64,000 nt of DNA from Rhizobium ruizarguesonis (GCF_012349115.1 NZ_PQIG01000046.1:93496-157495); one strand, 5' to 3'. Shown: positions 43,288 to 52,942, counted from the first letter of the stretch. Notes: a model not told the origin generated them from the letters alone. Translations and numbers: made by a program.

Positions 43288-44082
43288 CTACGGCATCAGC
43301 TGGCCGCCATTGACCTCGATGATCTGGCCGGTGATGTAGCCCGACAGCGTCGGCGAAGCCAGAAAGAGATAGGCGCCGACGCAATCCTCTGATGTGCCGA
43401 CGAAACCCATCGGGATCGATTTGCGCTGCAGCTCCATCTGCTCGTCATTGGTATAACGCTCGTGGAAGGGTGTCGCGATAACGCCCGGCGCTACCGCGTT
43501 GACGCGTATCCTGTCGGCGACGAATTCCTTGGCATGGCCGCGGGTGATCGTCGAGACGAAGCCCTTGGACGCCGCATAAAGGATCGCCCCATTGCCGCCG
43601 CCATTGCGCGCGGCGATCGAGGTGGTGTTGATGATGAAGCCACCCTGCTTCTTCAGCCACGGATGCGCCGCACGCGTTGCCGCCAGTACCGAGCGGGCGT
43701 TGAGGTCCATGACCGCGGCATAATGCGCGTCGGTATACTCCGAGGTCGGCTTGCGCCCCAGCATGCCGCCGGCATTGTTGATGAGGCCGTCGAGATGACC
43801 GAAGGTCTTCGCCGTCTCCTCGACCACACGCTCGGTCTCACCTTCCCTCGACACGTCGCCCTGGATCAGATGCACGGTGCCGCCGGCAGCCCGGATCTCG
43901 TCGGCAAGCTTCTCCGCCGGTTCGCGGCTGGCATTGTAATGCACACCGACCTTGGCCCCCTGAGCCGCAAAGGCGCGGGCGAGTGCCGCGCCGATCCCGG
44001 TCGAGGCGCCAGTGATCAGCACGGCTTTGCCGGACAGGTCCGGCAGCTTGATGGATGCGAGCGATTGCGCAAGTTCGACCAT
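43288..44082 (-). CDS. SDR family oxidoreductase
   Basis: 264 aa. Cofactor motif TGASTGIG (about residues 22-29), NNAGG (about 99), catalytic Ser (NTTSIAA), Tyr-Lys (YAASKGF, about 168-174), and the terminal GYITGQIIEVNGGQLMP typical of FabG-like enzymes. ATG 44082 is chosen (GGGAGGC upstream); the frame is open to 44298 without similarity. The substrate is unknown. It lies 199 bp after the MFS transporter gene on the same strand. Confidence 0.9.
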   Translation of the reverse strand: MVELAQSLASIKLPDLSGKAVLITGASTGIGAALARAFAAQGAKVGVHYNASREPAEKLADEIRAAGGTVHLIQGDVSREGETERVVEETAKTFGHLDGLINNAGGMLGRKPTSEYTDAHYAAVMDLNARSVLAATRAAHPWLKKQGGFIINTTSIAARNGGGNGAILYAASKGFVSTITRGHAKEFVADRIRVNAVAPGVIATPFHERYTNDEQMELQRKSIPMGFVGTSEDCVGAYLFLASPTLSGYITGQIIEVNGGQLMP

Positions 44083-44281
44083 GGCGACGATTGCCTCCCG
44101 AAAAACCAAGGACATAGGTGATGAAACGAATAGGAGAAGTCTTATCAGGGGAAATCGACGAAGGGCAATGCACGAAAGCGGGAGATTGCATCGCCATAGG
44201 AGCGTTAGGCGCTCTTCATGCAAACGGCCATCGTCACCGACGGCCGCCTGCGGTTGCCTGCGAGAACCGAAAAGGGTCTCG

Positions 44282-45496
44282 TTACGGAGCCACGCCAAAG
44301 GCCGGCTGCGGCTTTTGCCGGGCGAGAGGCGGGAATGCCAGCGCTATCGCCGCAGCCCCCAGCCCGACCATGGCGGAACCGATGAACAGCCAGGAATAAT
44401 TGGCGAAAGTGTCGAATATCCAACCGCCGATCAGAGGGCCGAAGGCCATGCCGAGGCTGGAGAGCATCGTCGCCGCACCGAAGACTGTACCGATGATGCG
44501 TGGCCCGAAATATTCCCGCGCCAGCACGGCATAGAGCGGCATTACACCGCCATAGGCGCTGCCGAAGACGATGGCGAGCGCGTAGAATTCGCCGAGCTGG
44601 CTGACCAAGAGATAGGTCGCCAGTGCTGCCGCCTGTACCAGCAGCCCGGCGACCAGCACCGGCTTCACCCCGATCCTGTCGGCAAGGCTGCCATAGAGCA
44701 GCCGGCCGCCCAGTCCCGCCAGGCCCTCGACGCTGTAGATGCTGACAGCGGCCATAGGTGCTACGCCGCAGATTGTCGCATAGTTCACCATGTGGAAGAT
44801 CGGCCCGGAATGTGCTGCGCAGCAAGCTGCGAAGGTCAGGCCAAGGACGATGAATTGCGGCGATTGAAATACTTTCGACAGTTGCGGCCGGGCGCCGTCG
44901 GCCGCGAACTCGGTTCCGGTATCGGCGGTCTCGGCAGGCGGGCGCCTGACGAGAAGTGCGGCCGGCACCAGCAGCACCCAGGCCGCAACGCCGATGATCA
45001 GCATGGCCGGCCGCCATTCATAGGTTGAGATCAGCCAACGCGCGAAAGGTGAGATCGTCATCGGCGCGACGCCCATGCCGGCGGAGACGAGCGACACCGC
45101 GAGCCCGCGATTTTCGTCGAACCAGGCGGTTGTTGCCGCGATCATCGGCGCGAAAAACGTGCTGGCGGCCAGTCCGACGAGGATGCCGTAGGTCAGTTGA
45201 AACTGCAGCAGCGTCTCGGCCCGGCTCGCCAGGACCAGCGCCAGGCCGAGCAGAACGGAGCCTATCAGCACGACCACGCGCGGGCCGAACCGGTCGCTTG
45301 CTGCACCCCAGAGGAAGCCACCGAAGCCCATGACGATGAAATTCAGCGTCATTGCGCTCGCTATGCCGACATGCGACCAGCCGGTCGCCGTGGCGATCGG
45401 CTCCTGGAAAATCGCCAGCGAGAACATCGCGCCGAGCGCAACACATGTCATCAATGCGCCCACAGCGACGATGACCCAACGATAGGAAACACTCAT
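44282..45496 (-). CDS. MFS transporter (oxalate/formate antiporter-like group)
   Basis: 404 aa, about 12 membrane segments. The MFS loop-2/3 motif GAASDRFGPRVVVLIGS and the repeat GSLADRIGVKPVLVAG lie after segments 2 and 8. The group includes OxlT-like and monocarboxylate carriers, but no substrate can be assigned. ATG 45496 (MSVSYRW) has GGAGG 12 bp upstream; the frame is open to 45544. Confidence 0.88.
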   Translation of the reverse strand: MSVSYRWVIVAVGALMTCVALGAMFSLAIFQEPIATATGWSHVGIASAMTLNFIVMGFGGFLWGAASDRFGPRVVVLIGSVLLGLALVLASRAETLLQFQLTYGILVGLAASTFFAPMIAATTAWFDENRGLAVSLVSAGMGVAPMTISPFARWLISTYEWRPAMLIIGVAAWVLLVPAALLVRRPPAETADTGTEFAADGARPQLSKVFQSPQFIVLGLTFAACCAAHSGPIFHMVNYATICGVAPMAAVSIYSVEGLAGLGGRLLYGSLADRIGVKPVLVAGLLVQAAALATYLLVSQLGEFYALAIVFGSAYGGVMPLYAVLAREYFGPRIIGTVFGAATMLSSLGMAFGPLIGGWIFDTFANYSWLFIGSAMVGLGAAAIALAFPPLARQKPQPAFGVAP

Positions 45497-45638
45497 GGCT
45501 TCATAACCTCCATGCCGACAGAATGATCGCGAGGCATGCGGCAAGCCTACCGCATTTCGCGCCTGCGATCTAAAGACGTTTGGGCGATTGCGATTTCGAC
45601 AGCGCGCTCACATCTTTTTTCGCCGCACGATGTGGCCG

Positions 45639-46121
45639 CTAAAGCGTGCGAAACATCACAAATGCGTCGACGTAACCCTCGGTGGGATGAAGGAAGACAC
45701 CAGGAAGCCGGCCGATGATATCGAAGCCGAGAGATTGCCACAGCGCCACCGCACGCTCATTGCTGCTGACGACGAAATTGAACTGCATCGCCCGAAAGCC
45801 CCGCAAGCGGGCATGGTCCAGGGAATGCTCATGCATCAGCCGGGCGACGCCACGGCCGCTTGCCGCAGCATCGGTCATGTAACCGCAATTGCAGACATGC
45901 CGGCCGCCGCCTGCCTGATTGGCCTTGATGTAATATGTGCCGAGGATCACGCCATCCTCTTCGGCGACGAAGGTCTCGCGGTCCGGTCCCATCCAGTAGG
46001 CCAGCGCATCGGCTTCGCTCAGATCGCGATCGAGCGCATAGGTTTCGCCGGCGCGGATCGTCGGACCGATGATCCTCCAGATGGCGCCTTGATCATTCTT
46101 GTCTGCGGGTCGGATCAGCAT
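45639..46121 (-). CDS. GNAT family N-acetyltransferase
   Basis: 160 aa. The GNAT fold is seen in GTYYIKANQAGGGRHVCNCG and the acetyl-CoA loop ASGRGVARLMHEHSLDHAR (about residues 87-105), then ALWQSLGFDIIGRLPG. It resembles the group with the ending HPTEGYVDAFVMFRTL, of unknown substrate. It lies 76 bp downstream of pcaF on the same strand and might be read through from it. Confidence 0.88.
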   Translation of the reverse strand: MLIRPADKNDQGAIWRIIGPTIRAGETYALDRDLSEADALAYWMGPDRETFVAEEDGVILGTYYIKANQAGGGRHVCNCGYMTDAAASGRGVARLMHEHSLDHARLRGFRAMQFNFVVSSNERAVALWQSLGFDIIGRLPGVFLHPTEGYVDAFVMFRTL

Positions 46122-46197
46122 GTCCGATTTCTAGCGAAACCGGGCGCGCCGAGCAACGGGTCGAAAGCCTCCGGCAAAAGCTGGAAACGTCCCGACC

Positions 46198-47403
46198 TCA
46201 AACCCTTTCAAGTGCTATCGCAATCCCCTGCCCGACGCCGATGCACATGGTCGACAGCGAGTATTTTCCGCCGGTCTCCAGAAGCTCGAGTGCTGCCGTG
46301 CCGGTGATGCGTGCGCCCGACATGCCAAGCGGATGGCCGAGCGCGATCGCGCCGCCATTGCGGTTCACCCGCGCGTCATCATCGGCAATGCCCAGCGCGC
46401 GCAGCACCGCCAGCCCCTGGCTGGCGAAGGCCTCGTTGAGTTCGATCACGTCGAACTGCTCCGCGGTCATGCCGAGCCGAGCCATCAGCTTGCGCGAGGC
46501 CGGGATTGGCCCGACACCCATCACCCTTGGCGGAACCGCGGCAGCCGCGCCGCCGAGGATGCGCGCGATCGGCGTCAGGCCGTATTTCCGCGCCGCCGCT
46601 TCGGAGGCGACGATCAGCGCCGCCGCCCCGTCATTGACGCCGGAGGCATTGCCTGCCGTCACCGTGCCGCCTTCCTTCTTGAAAGGTGTCGCGAGTTTCG
46701 CCAGCGTTTCGATCGTCGTGGCACGCGGATGCTCGTCCTTGTCGACGACAACGGGATCACCCTTGCGCTGCGGAATGCTCACCGGGGTGATCTCCTTCGC
46801 CAGCCGTCCGTTCGCCTGGGCGGCGGCTGCCTTCGCCTGGCTTCGCACGGCAAACGCATCCTGATCCTCGCGGCTGACATGATAGTCCTCAGCGACATTC
46901 TCGCCGGTCTCCGGCATGGAATCGACGCCGTACTGCTTCTTCATCAGCGGGTTGACGAAACGCCAGCCGATCGTCGTGTCATGGATTTCGGCCGCACGTG
47001 AAAAGGCCGTCTCGGCCTTCGGCATGACGAAGGGCGCGCGCGACATGCTCTCGACGCCGCCAGCGACCATCAGTTCGGCCTCGCCGGCGCGGATGGCGCG
47101 CGCCGCGGTGATCACCGCATCCATGCCGGAGCCGCAGAGCCGGTTGATCGTCGTGCCGGGGACGGCGATCGGCAGGCCGGCCAGCAGGGCCGACATGCGC
47201 GCGACATTGCGGTTATCCTCGCCCGCCTGGTTGGCGCAGCCGAAGATCACATCGTCGACGGCGTCCCAATCGACGGCGGCATTTCGTTGCATCAGCACCT
47301 TCAGCGGGATTGCGCCGAGATCGTCGGCGCGCACCTGGGACAGCGAGCCGGCGAAACGGCCGATCGGCGTTCTGACATAGTCGCAGATAAAGGCTTCGGT
47401 CAT
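46198..47403 (-). CDS. pcaF: Beta-ketoadipyl-CoA thiolase
   Basis: 401 aa. Cleaves 3-oxoadipyl-CoA with CoA to succinyl-CoA and acetyl-CoA, the last step of protocatechuate/catechol breakdown. Thiolase landmarks: nucleophilic Cys in NRLCGSGMDAV (about 90), His in NEAFASQGLAVL and GGAIALGHPLGMSG, second Cys in STMCIGVGQGIA. The RVNRNGGAIALGHPLG context and operon with pcaIJ support PcaF over a generic acetyl-CoA acetyltransferase. It starts 9 bp after pcaJ. Confidence 0.94.
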   Translation of the reverse strand: MTEAFICDYVRTPIGRFAGSLSQVRADDLGAIPLKVLMQRNAAVDWDAVDDVIFGCANQAGEDNRNVARMSALLAGLPIAVPGTTINRLCGSGMDAVITAARAIRAGEAELMVAGGVESMSRAPFVMPKAETAFSRAAEIHDTTIGWRFVNPLMKKQYGVDSMPETGENVAEDYHVSREDQDAFAVRSQAKAAAAQANGRLAKEITPVSIPQRKGDPVVVDKDEHPRATTIETLAKLATPFKKEGGTVTAGNASGVNDGAAALIVASEAAARKYGLTPIARILGGAAAAVPPRVMGVGPIPASRKLMARLGMTAEQFDVIELNEAFASQGLAVLRALGIADDDARVNRNGGAIALGHPLGMSGARITGTAALELLETGGKYSLSTMCIGVGQGIAIALERV

Positions 47404-47412
47404 GGCTTTTCC

Positions 47413-48117
47413 TCAGAGTTTGGGGACGACGAGATCGCCGACCGGCCCGTCGACATGCAGCGGCGCGCCGGTCATCGCCTGCAATTCCTCTTGCGACATC
47501 GCAGCAAGCTTCTCGCGCAGGACGAAGCGTCCCTTGACGATGTCGATGACGGCATGGCTGGTATAGATGCGGGTGATGCAGGCGACGCCGGTCAGCGGGA
47601 AGGTGCATGTCTCCACCAGCTTAGGCTCGCCTGTCTTGGTGACGTGCTCGGTGATGACGCAGACCTGCTTGGCGCCGTGCACCAGGTCCATTGCGCCGCC
47701 GACGGCCGGCACGCCCTTGGTGCCCACCCGCCAGTTGGCAAGGTCGCCATTCTGGGCGACCTGATAGGCGCCGAGGATTGCGACGTCGAGATGGCCGCCG
47801 CGCACCATGGCGAAGCTGTCGGCGTGATGGAAGAAGGAAGCGCCCGGCTTCAGCGTCACCGCCTTCTTGCCGGCGTTGATCAGGTCCCAGTCTTCCTCGC
47901 CTGCCGCCGGCGGCTCGCCGAAATTCAGGATGCCGTTTTCGGTGTGGAAGATCGCCTGACGGCCAGGCGGCTGATAACGGGCGACCATTTCGGGAAAGCC
48001 GATGCCGAGGTTGACATAGGCGCCGTCGGCAATGTCCTGCGCGGCGCGCCAGGCGATCTGCGCATTGGAAAGCTTGATGTCTTCCCGGGTGTTGATGGAG
48101 CTGTGATCGATGGTCAT
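47413..48117 (-). CDS. pcaJ: 3-oxoadipate CoA-transferase subunit B
   Basis: 234 aa beta subunit of succinyl-CoA:3-oxoadipate CoA-transferase. The catalytic Glu lies in the FHTENGILNFGEPP segment (about residue 60), with the subunit-B signature NLGIGFPEMVARY. The start at 48117 overlaps the pcaI stop by 4 bp, so translation is coupled. It activates 3-oxoadipate for PcaF. Confidence 0.94.
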   Translation of the reverse strand: MTIDHSSINTREDIKLSNAQIAWRAAQDIADGAYVNLGIGFPEMVARYQPPGRQAIFHTENGILNFGEPPAAGEEDWDLINAGKKAVTLKPGASFFHHADSFAMVRGGHLDVAILGAYQVAQNGDLANWRVGTKGVPAVGGAMDLVHGAKQVCVITEHVTKTGEPKLVETCTFPLTGVACITRIYTSHAVIDIVKGRFVLREKLAAMSQEELQAMTGAPLHVDGPVGDLVVPKL

Positions 48118-48821
48118 ACGTAGGCCACTCCGGCTCGAATGAGCTCTTCTTCCTGCTGGGGATTGGGAACAGTGACGACGCGGTCGACGAAGATGCCTGG
48201 TGTCACCACCTGCTCGGGATCGATGCCGCCGGCCGGCACGATGGATGAGACCTGGACGATGGTCTTTGCCGCCGCCATGCACATCAGCGGATTGAAGTTG
48301 CGGCCGGCCTTGTTGTAGGTGAGATTGCCCTGGATGTCGCCGATCGCAGCCTTGACGATCGCGAAGTCGGCCTTCAGCCAGCGCTCCTGCACGTAATGAC
48401 GGCCATCGAATTCGGCGATGACCTTGCCGTGGGCAAGTTCCGTGCCGTAGGCCGTCGGCGTATAAAAGGCCGGGATGCCGGCCCCGCCGGCGCGGATGCG
48501 CTCGGCAAGCGTTCCCTGCGGCACCAGCTCGAGCTCGATTTCGCCGGCCAGATATTTATCGGTAAAGGCGCGCGGATCCGACGAACGTGGGAAAGAGCAG
48601 ATCATCTTTCTGACCATGCCGGCATCGATCATCGCGGCGATACCGATGCGCCCGTTGCCGGCATTGTTGTTGATCACAGTGAGGCCCTTGGAGCCCTTGT
48701 CGATCAAGGCATGAATAAGCTCGATCGGCGCGCCCGAGCCACCAAAACCACCGATCATGACGGTCGCGCCATCCCCGATCTCAGAGACGGCTTCCGCCGT
48801 GCTCCCGACTGTCTTGTCCAT
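48114..48821 (-). CDS. pcaI: 3-oxoadipate CoA-transferase subunit A
   Basis: 235 aa alpha subunit. CoA-transferase I features: VMIGGFGGSGAPIELIHALI near the N-terminus and VINNNAGNGRIGIAAMI. ATG 48821 has AAGGAGA nine bases upstream; the open frame runs to 48908. It is the first gene of pcaIJF, divergent from pcaR with 159 bp between starts, which holds the operator. Confidence 0.94.
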   Translation of the reverse strand: MDKTVGSTAEAVSEIGDGATVMIGGFGGSGAPIELIHALIDKGSKGLTVINNNAGNGRIGIAAMIDAGMVRKMICSFPRSSDPRAFTDKYLAGEIELELVPQGTLAERIRAGGAGIPAFYTPTAYGTELAHGKVIAEFDGRHYVQERWLKADFAIVKAAIGDIQGNLTYNKAGRNFNPLMCMAAAKTIVQVSSIVPAGGIDPEQVVTPGIFVDRVVTVPNPQQEEELIRAGVAYV

Positions 48822-48912
48822 GCGGGATCTCTCCTTGGCTAGATGCGGCCGGGAACTCTCCATCCCGTCCTTTCCCCTAGACATAAAGGGCGGCGGGCCA
48901 GCCGGCAATGTA

Positions 48913-48951
48913 TTTGTGCGATATTTGACATTTGTTCATATATCGCACAAA
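48913..48951. promoter_or_regulatory. Inverted-repeat operator between pcaI and pcaR
   Basis: Perfect 12-bp arms TTTGTGCGATAT (48913-48924) and ATATCGCACAAA (48940-48951), 15-nt spacer. The spacer begins with TTGACA (48925-48930), a good -35 box for pcaR on the + strand, with an A/T-rich -10 region 17 bp on. IclR-family PcaR proteins bind such pca intergenic sites, activating pcaIJF and usually repressing pcaR. The function here is inferred from position and symmetry. Confidence 0.65.
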
Positions 48952-48980
48952 ATGAAGTGAATCCATTGGAGACTGGACCC

Positions 48981-49739
48981 ATGCGCGAAACGGATTTCGT
49001 CAGCGGCTTCGCCCGCGGCCTGAAGGTTATCGAAGCCTTCGGCGAAACGCGGCAGCGGCTTTCCATCGCCGAGGCCGCCAAGCTGACGGAGCTTGACCGC
49101 GCCACGGTGCGCCGCTCGTTGCTGACGCTCGCCGAGCTCGGTTATGCCGATTATGACGGCAAGTTTTTCACGCTGACGCCGAAGATCCTGCGTCTTGGTC
49201 ATGCCTATCTCGCGGCGACGCCGCTGCCGGCGCTGTTGCAGCCGCATCTCGATCATCTCTCGGAGAAGGCCGGCCAGAGCGCCTCGGCTTCGGTGCTCGA
49301 CGGCACAGATATCGTCTATATCGCCCGCGCCTCGCAGCGCCGTGTCATGTCGATCAACTTGACCCCCGGCAGCCGCCTGCCCGCCTATTGCGCCTCGATG
49401 GGCCGCGTGCTGCTCGCAGCCCTTCCAGAGAGTGAAGCGCGCGCCATCCTTGCCCGCAGCGAGCTGAAGCAAAACACAGCGAATACGAAGACTGATCCGG
49501 ACGAGCTGATCGCCGAATTCCGCCGGGTCCGCGCCGAGGGTTACGCCATCATCGATCAGGAGCTGGAGATCGGCCTCTGCTCCATTGCCGTACCCGTCGA
49601 CAGCGACCGCGGCGAAACGGTCGCGGCGATCAACATCGGCGCGCCGGCCGCCCTCGTCCCGGCGGCGGAAATGAAGGAACGCTATCTGCCACTGCTGAAG
49701 GAAACGCAGGCCGCGTTGCGTCCGCTGCTGCGGCGCTGA
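48981..49739 (+). CDS. pcaR: IclR-family regulator of the beta-ketoadipate pathway
   Basis: 252 aa. The winged helix (residues about 5-75) reads VSGFARGLKVIEAFGETRQR, then LSIAEAAKLTELDRATVRRS; the IclR effector domain (80-250) contains SVLDGTDIVYIARA and AYCASMGRVLLAALPESEAR, typical of PcaR/PcaU regulators that sense beta-ketoadipate or protocatechuate. ATG 48981 starts the family-typical N-terminus. It is divergent from pcaIJF, its expected target. Confidence 0.92.
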   Translation: MRETDFVSGFARGLKVIEAFGETRQRLSIAEAAKLTELDRATVRRSLLTLAELGYADYDGKFFTLTPKILRLGHAYLAATPLPALLQPHLDHLSEKAGQSASASVLDGTDIVYIARASQRRVMSINLTPGSRLPAYCASMGRVLLAALPESEARAILARSELKQNTANTKTDPDELIAEFRRVRAEGYAIIDQELEIGLCSIAVPVDSDRGETVAAINIGAPAALVPAAEMKERYLPLLKETQAALRPLLRR

Positions 49740-49754
49740 CAGCAAATTGGGACA

Positions 49755-49784
49755 GAGCGGCCCCAGTCAGCGCCGGGGCCGCTC
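49755..49784. terminator. Bidirectional terminator between pcaR and the phosphoesterase
   Basis: Perfect 10-bp arms GAGCGGCCCC (49755-49764) and GGGGCCGCTC (49775-49784), 10-nt loop. It lies between the stops of converging pcaR (+) and the AcpA-type gene (-). GC-rich with no U run; a terminator role is likely from position. Confidence 0.6.
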
Positions 49785-49792
49785 GTAATCGG

Positions 49793-51337
49793 TCAATGCG
49801 TCAGGTCGAGCGCAGCTGTGAGGTCGCCCATCGGCGGCCGGTCGTTATTGCGGAGCGCCTTGTCGCGGGCGAGGATGCCGGGCAGCACCGGCAGATCGTA
49901 GCGCGCGGTGATGAAGCGGATGATAGACGTCGTGTCGTACTGGGTGTGATCGACCATGCCGCCCTTGGCGAAGGGCGAGATGATGAAGGCCGGAATGCGG
50001 TTGCCCGGACCCCAGCGATCGGCCTTCGGCGGCGCGACGTGATCCCAGAAACCGCCATTCTCGTCATAGGTAACGATAACGAGCATATGGCCCCATTGCG
50101 GGCTCTTCTCGAGGTGGGAGACGATATCGGCGAGATGCTGGTCGCCGCTCGAAACATCGGCGTAGCCGCCATGTTCGTTGAGGTTGCCCTGCGGTTTGTA
50201 GAAGGAAACCGCCGGCAGCTTGCCATCGTCGATATCCCTAAGGAAGGCTTCGCCGGCAAGGCCGCCATCCTTCAGATGCTCGGCACGCGCAGGCGTGCCG
50301 GGCGCGAAATTGACGAAATAATTGAACGGCTGGTGATGGAACTGGAAATTCGGTACCGGGGTGGCATTCTTGCCATCCAGGGCTGCCTGCCAGGCGCCGC
50401 TATACCAGGCCCAGCTGACGCCCTTCAGCGACATGAGATCGCCGATGGTGATTTCATGCTGCGGCGGCAGCGTCGTTGCGGCGGCGGGATCGGCATAGGC
50501 CGGATCGCCGTCCTTGGCCGGCGGATTGGCGCTCGGCTGGTAGGGCGGCTGCATGGTGTTGACGGCGTAGAAGTCAGGCGTCAGCGTGCCGTCGGAGACG
50601 AATTTCGGTGCGCCCTCCAGCGCCGACTTCGGGGCGTTTTCCGCCACGGTCAGCGACGTGCCGTCCGCGTCGACCTTGGCGATGGTGGGCTTGGCCGGGC
50701 TCTTGTCGGCATCCGGATAATAGGGCGCGCAGGCGCAGACCAGCGCGAAGTGGTTGAGGAACGAACCGCCGAAGGCGCCCTGGAAGAAGTTGTCGGCCAT
50801 GACGTATTTCTTGGCAACCTGCCACATCGGCAGGATGGAGCCGTCGTAATGGCCCATGACGAGGCTGCCGGAATCGGCCCAGGCGACGAACTTGTCGTTC
50901 TTGCCGCCGTCGATCTGCATCTGCTCCTGGTAGAAGCGATGCCAGAGGTCGCGGGTGATGACCGAAGGCGCCTCTGCGAAACCCTTCGGATCGTCGATCG
51001 CGAAGGAGGCGTTGGCAAGATGGGCCGACTGTGCCTCGGTGACGGCAGGCGAGACACCCTTGGCGGTCAGCCCGCCCCAGGCCGGCGGCAGTTCGGACAG
51101 CGGCTGGCCGTCGCGGTCGAGCTGGCGGGCGCGATCGGCGGTCGCGTTCGAGAGCCCATCGGCGCCGGGAAAGCTGCCGTAGAGATTATCGAAGCTGCGG
51201 TTTTCGGCATAGATGACGACGACATTGTCGATCTTGTCGTAACCGGCGGGCGCCGCATGGGCTGCCGTCGCCATGGCAAACGGCACGATGGCCGATCCGG
51301 CGAGACAGATGGAATGGAGGAGTTTCAGTCTTTTCAC
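49793..51337 (-). CDS. Secreted phosphoesterase, AcpA/phospholipase C family
   Basis: 514 aa. Signal peptide (LLHSICLAGSAIVPFAMATA..HAA, cut near residue 28). The phosphoesterase family (PF04185) is shown by VVVIYAENRSFDNLYGSFPG near the mature N-terminus, LNHFALVCACAPYY and TYDENGGFWDHVAPP, NRIPAFIISPFAKGG. The family includes acid phosphatase AcpA and phospholipase C; metal ligands sit in ENRSFDN and DENGGFWDH. It is exported to the periplasm or outside. It is divergent from a di-haem peroxidase 198 bp away. Confidence 0.9.
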   Translation of the reverse strand: MKRLKLLHSICLAGSAIVPFAMATAAHAAPAGYDKIDNVVVIYAENRSFDNLYGSFPGADGLSNATADRARQLDRDGQPLSELPPAWGGLTAKGVSPAVTEAQSAHLANASFAIDDPKGFAEAPSVITRDLWHRFYQEQMQIDGGKNDKFVAWADSGSLVMGHYDGSILPMWQVAKKYVMADNFFQGAFGGSFLNHFALVCACAPYYPDADKSPAKPTIAKVDADGTSLTVAENAPKSALEGAPKFVSDGTLTPDFYAVNTMQPPYQPSANPPAKDGDPAYADPAAATTLPPQHEITIGDLMSLKGVSWAWYSGAWQAALDGKNATPVPNFQFHHQPFNYFVNFAPGTPARAEHLKDGGLAGEAFLRDIDDGKLPAVSFYKPQGNLNEHGGYADVSSGDQHLADIVSHLEKSPQWGHMLVIVTYDENGGFWDHVAPPKADRWGPGNRIPAFIISPFAKGGMVDHTQYDTTSIIRFITARYDLPVLPGILARDKALRNNDRPPMGDLTAALDLTH

Positions 51338-51535
51338 GGGGAGTACCTCATGGCTAGGGGCGTTGGCTAGAGGGAGCGGAGAACGCTCGGGGGCGCGCTG
51401 ACGCTATTCCCGCCGTCTATCAACTTTGTGACATCAGGACTTGCCGTGATGCCGCAGGAGGATGGCCGTCATCAATTTGTTGCAGCGGGGTTCGATCATA
51501 GCGCAAACCGGCCCCAACTTATTGGAATCCTTATC

Positions 51536-52825
51536 ATGACGACGAAGACCATCTGGCTTGTGCGGTCCGGCCTGGCCGTCAGCATGGGTGCCGTGGCGCT
51601 TGGTCTTGCCCTTCTTCCCCTGCGGCAAAGCAGCGCGGCGGCTGCCGCCGGCGTTCATCCCGGGCCGATGTCGCGCACCGAGGCCTTTGCCCGGGCCGAA
51701 ACGCTCGGCGCGCTCGGCCGCAAGATATTCTCAGATCCCTCGCTGTCGGCCTCGGGGCTCCAGGCCTGCGCGTCCTGCCATGATCCGGCTCACGCCTTCA
51801 GCCCGGCATCGGCCATGCCGGTCGAAATGGGCGGCGAGCATCGGGACCAGCCGGGGCTGCGGGCCGTTCCGACGCTGCGTTACCTGCAATCGGTGCCGTC
51901 CTTCACCGAGCACTATTACGATTCCGAGGACGAGGGCGACGAGAGCGTCGACAATGGCCCGACGGGCGGCCTGACCTGGGACGGCCGGGTCGATCACGGC
52001 GCCGATCAGGCGAAGATCCCGCTGCTCTCACCCTTCGAGATGGGCAACAAGGATGCAGCCGAGGTGGCGGCGAAGCTGCAGAAGGCTGCCTATGCCGGCG
52101 ATATCAAGGCTGCCTTCGGCGAGACGGTGTTCGACAATCCTGAGGACGCCTTCGATGCCGCCGCCGAGGCGCTCGCCACGTTCGAACAGAGCGGCCTGGA
52201 TTTCTATCCCTATTCCAGCCGCTACGACGCCTTTCTCGCCGGCAAGGCAACGCTGACGGCGCAGGAGCTGCACGGACGACAACTGTTCGAGGATCCCGCC
52301 AAGGGCAACTGTTCGAGCTGTCACTTAAGCGAGCCCGCCAATGACGGCGAGCCGCCGCAATTTTCCGATTTCGGCTTCCTCGGGCTCGCCGCACCCCGCA
52401 ACATGGCGATACCGGCCAACAGTGACCCCACCTATCACGATCTCGGTCTTTGCGGCCCCCAGCGCACCGACTTTGCCGGACGCCGCGAATATTGCGGCCT
52501 GTTCCGCACCCCGACGCTGCGCAATGTCGCGCTGAGGAAGAGCTTCTTCCACAACGGCTATTTCCACTCGCTGCGCGACGTCGTCTCCTTCTATGCGACG
52601 CGCGACAGCGATCCCGGCCGTTGGTACCCGAAAAATTCAGACGGCACGATCCGGAAATATGACGACCTGCCGCAGGCTTATTGGGACAACGTCAACCAGG
52701 ATCCGCCCTTCGGCAGGAAGCCGGGCGATGCACCCGCCCTCGCCGATCCCGAGATCGACGACATCGTCGCGTTCCTGGGGACCCTGACCGATGCCGATCT
52801 GGAGGCCGAGGCGACCGGGCACTAG
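51536..52825 (+). CDS. Di-haem cytochrome c peroxidase family protein
   Basis: 429 aa. An N-terminal hydrophobic export segment (SGLAVSMGAVALGLALLPL) is followed by two haem-c motifs, CASCH (residues 78-82) and CSSCH (about 260). The CCP/MauG fold is supported by GLTWDGRVDHGADQAKIPLL and LRNVALRKSFFHNGYFHSLR. It reduces peroxide or oxidises a protein substrate in the periplasm. ATG 51536 starts the signal segment; the frame is open to 51428. It is divergent from the AcpA-type phosphoesterase, with a shared 198-bp promoter region. Confidence 0.9.
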   Translation: MTTKTIWLVRSGLAVSMGAVALGLALLPLRQSSAAAAAGVHPGPMSRTEAFARAETLGALGRKIFSDPSLSASGLQACASCHDPAHAFSPASAMPVEMGGEHRDQPGLRAVPTLRYLQSVPSFTEHYYDSEDEGDESVDNGPTGGLTWDGRVDHGADQAKIPLLSPFEMGNKDAAEVAAKLQKAAYAGDIKAAFGETVFDNPEDAFDAAAEALATFEQSGLDFYPYSSRYDAFLAGKATLTAQELHGRQLFEDPAKGNCSSCHLSEPANDGEPPQFSDFGFLGLAAPRNMAIPANSDPTYHDLGLCGPQRTDFAGRREYCGLFRTPTLRNVALRKSFFHNGYFHSLRDVVSFYATRDSDPGRWYPKNSDGTIRKYDDLPQAYWDNVNQDPPFGRKPGDAPALADPEIDDIVAFLGTLTDADLEAEATGH

Positions 52826-52942
52826 GACATCTGGAGTTTTAAGAAATGCCCGCCGCGAGACTGAGCGGGGCATCTGCCGCGCTCAGGGACCAATGACGTC
52901 TTTCTCAACAATAACAATCAAACGGGCGAAGTATTCCCACTT

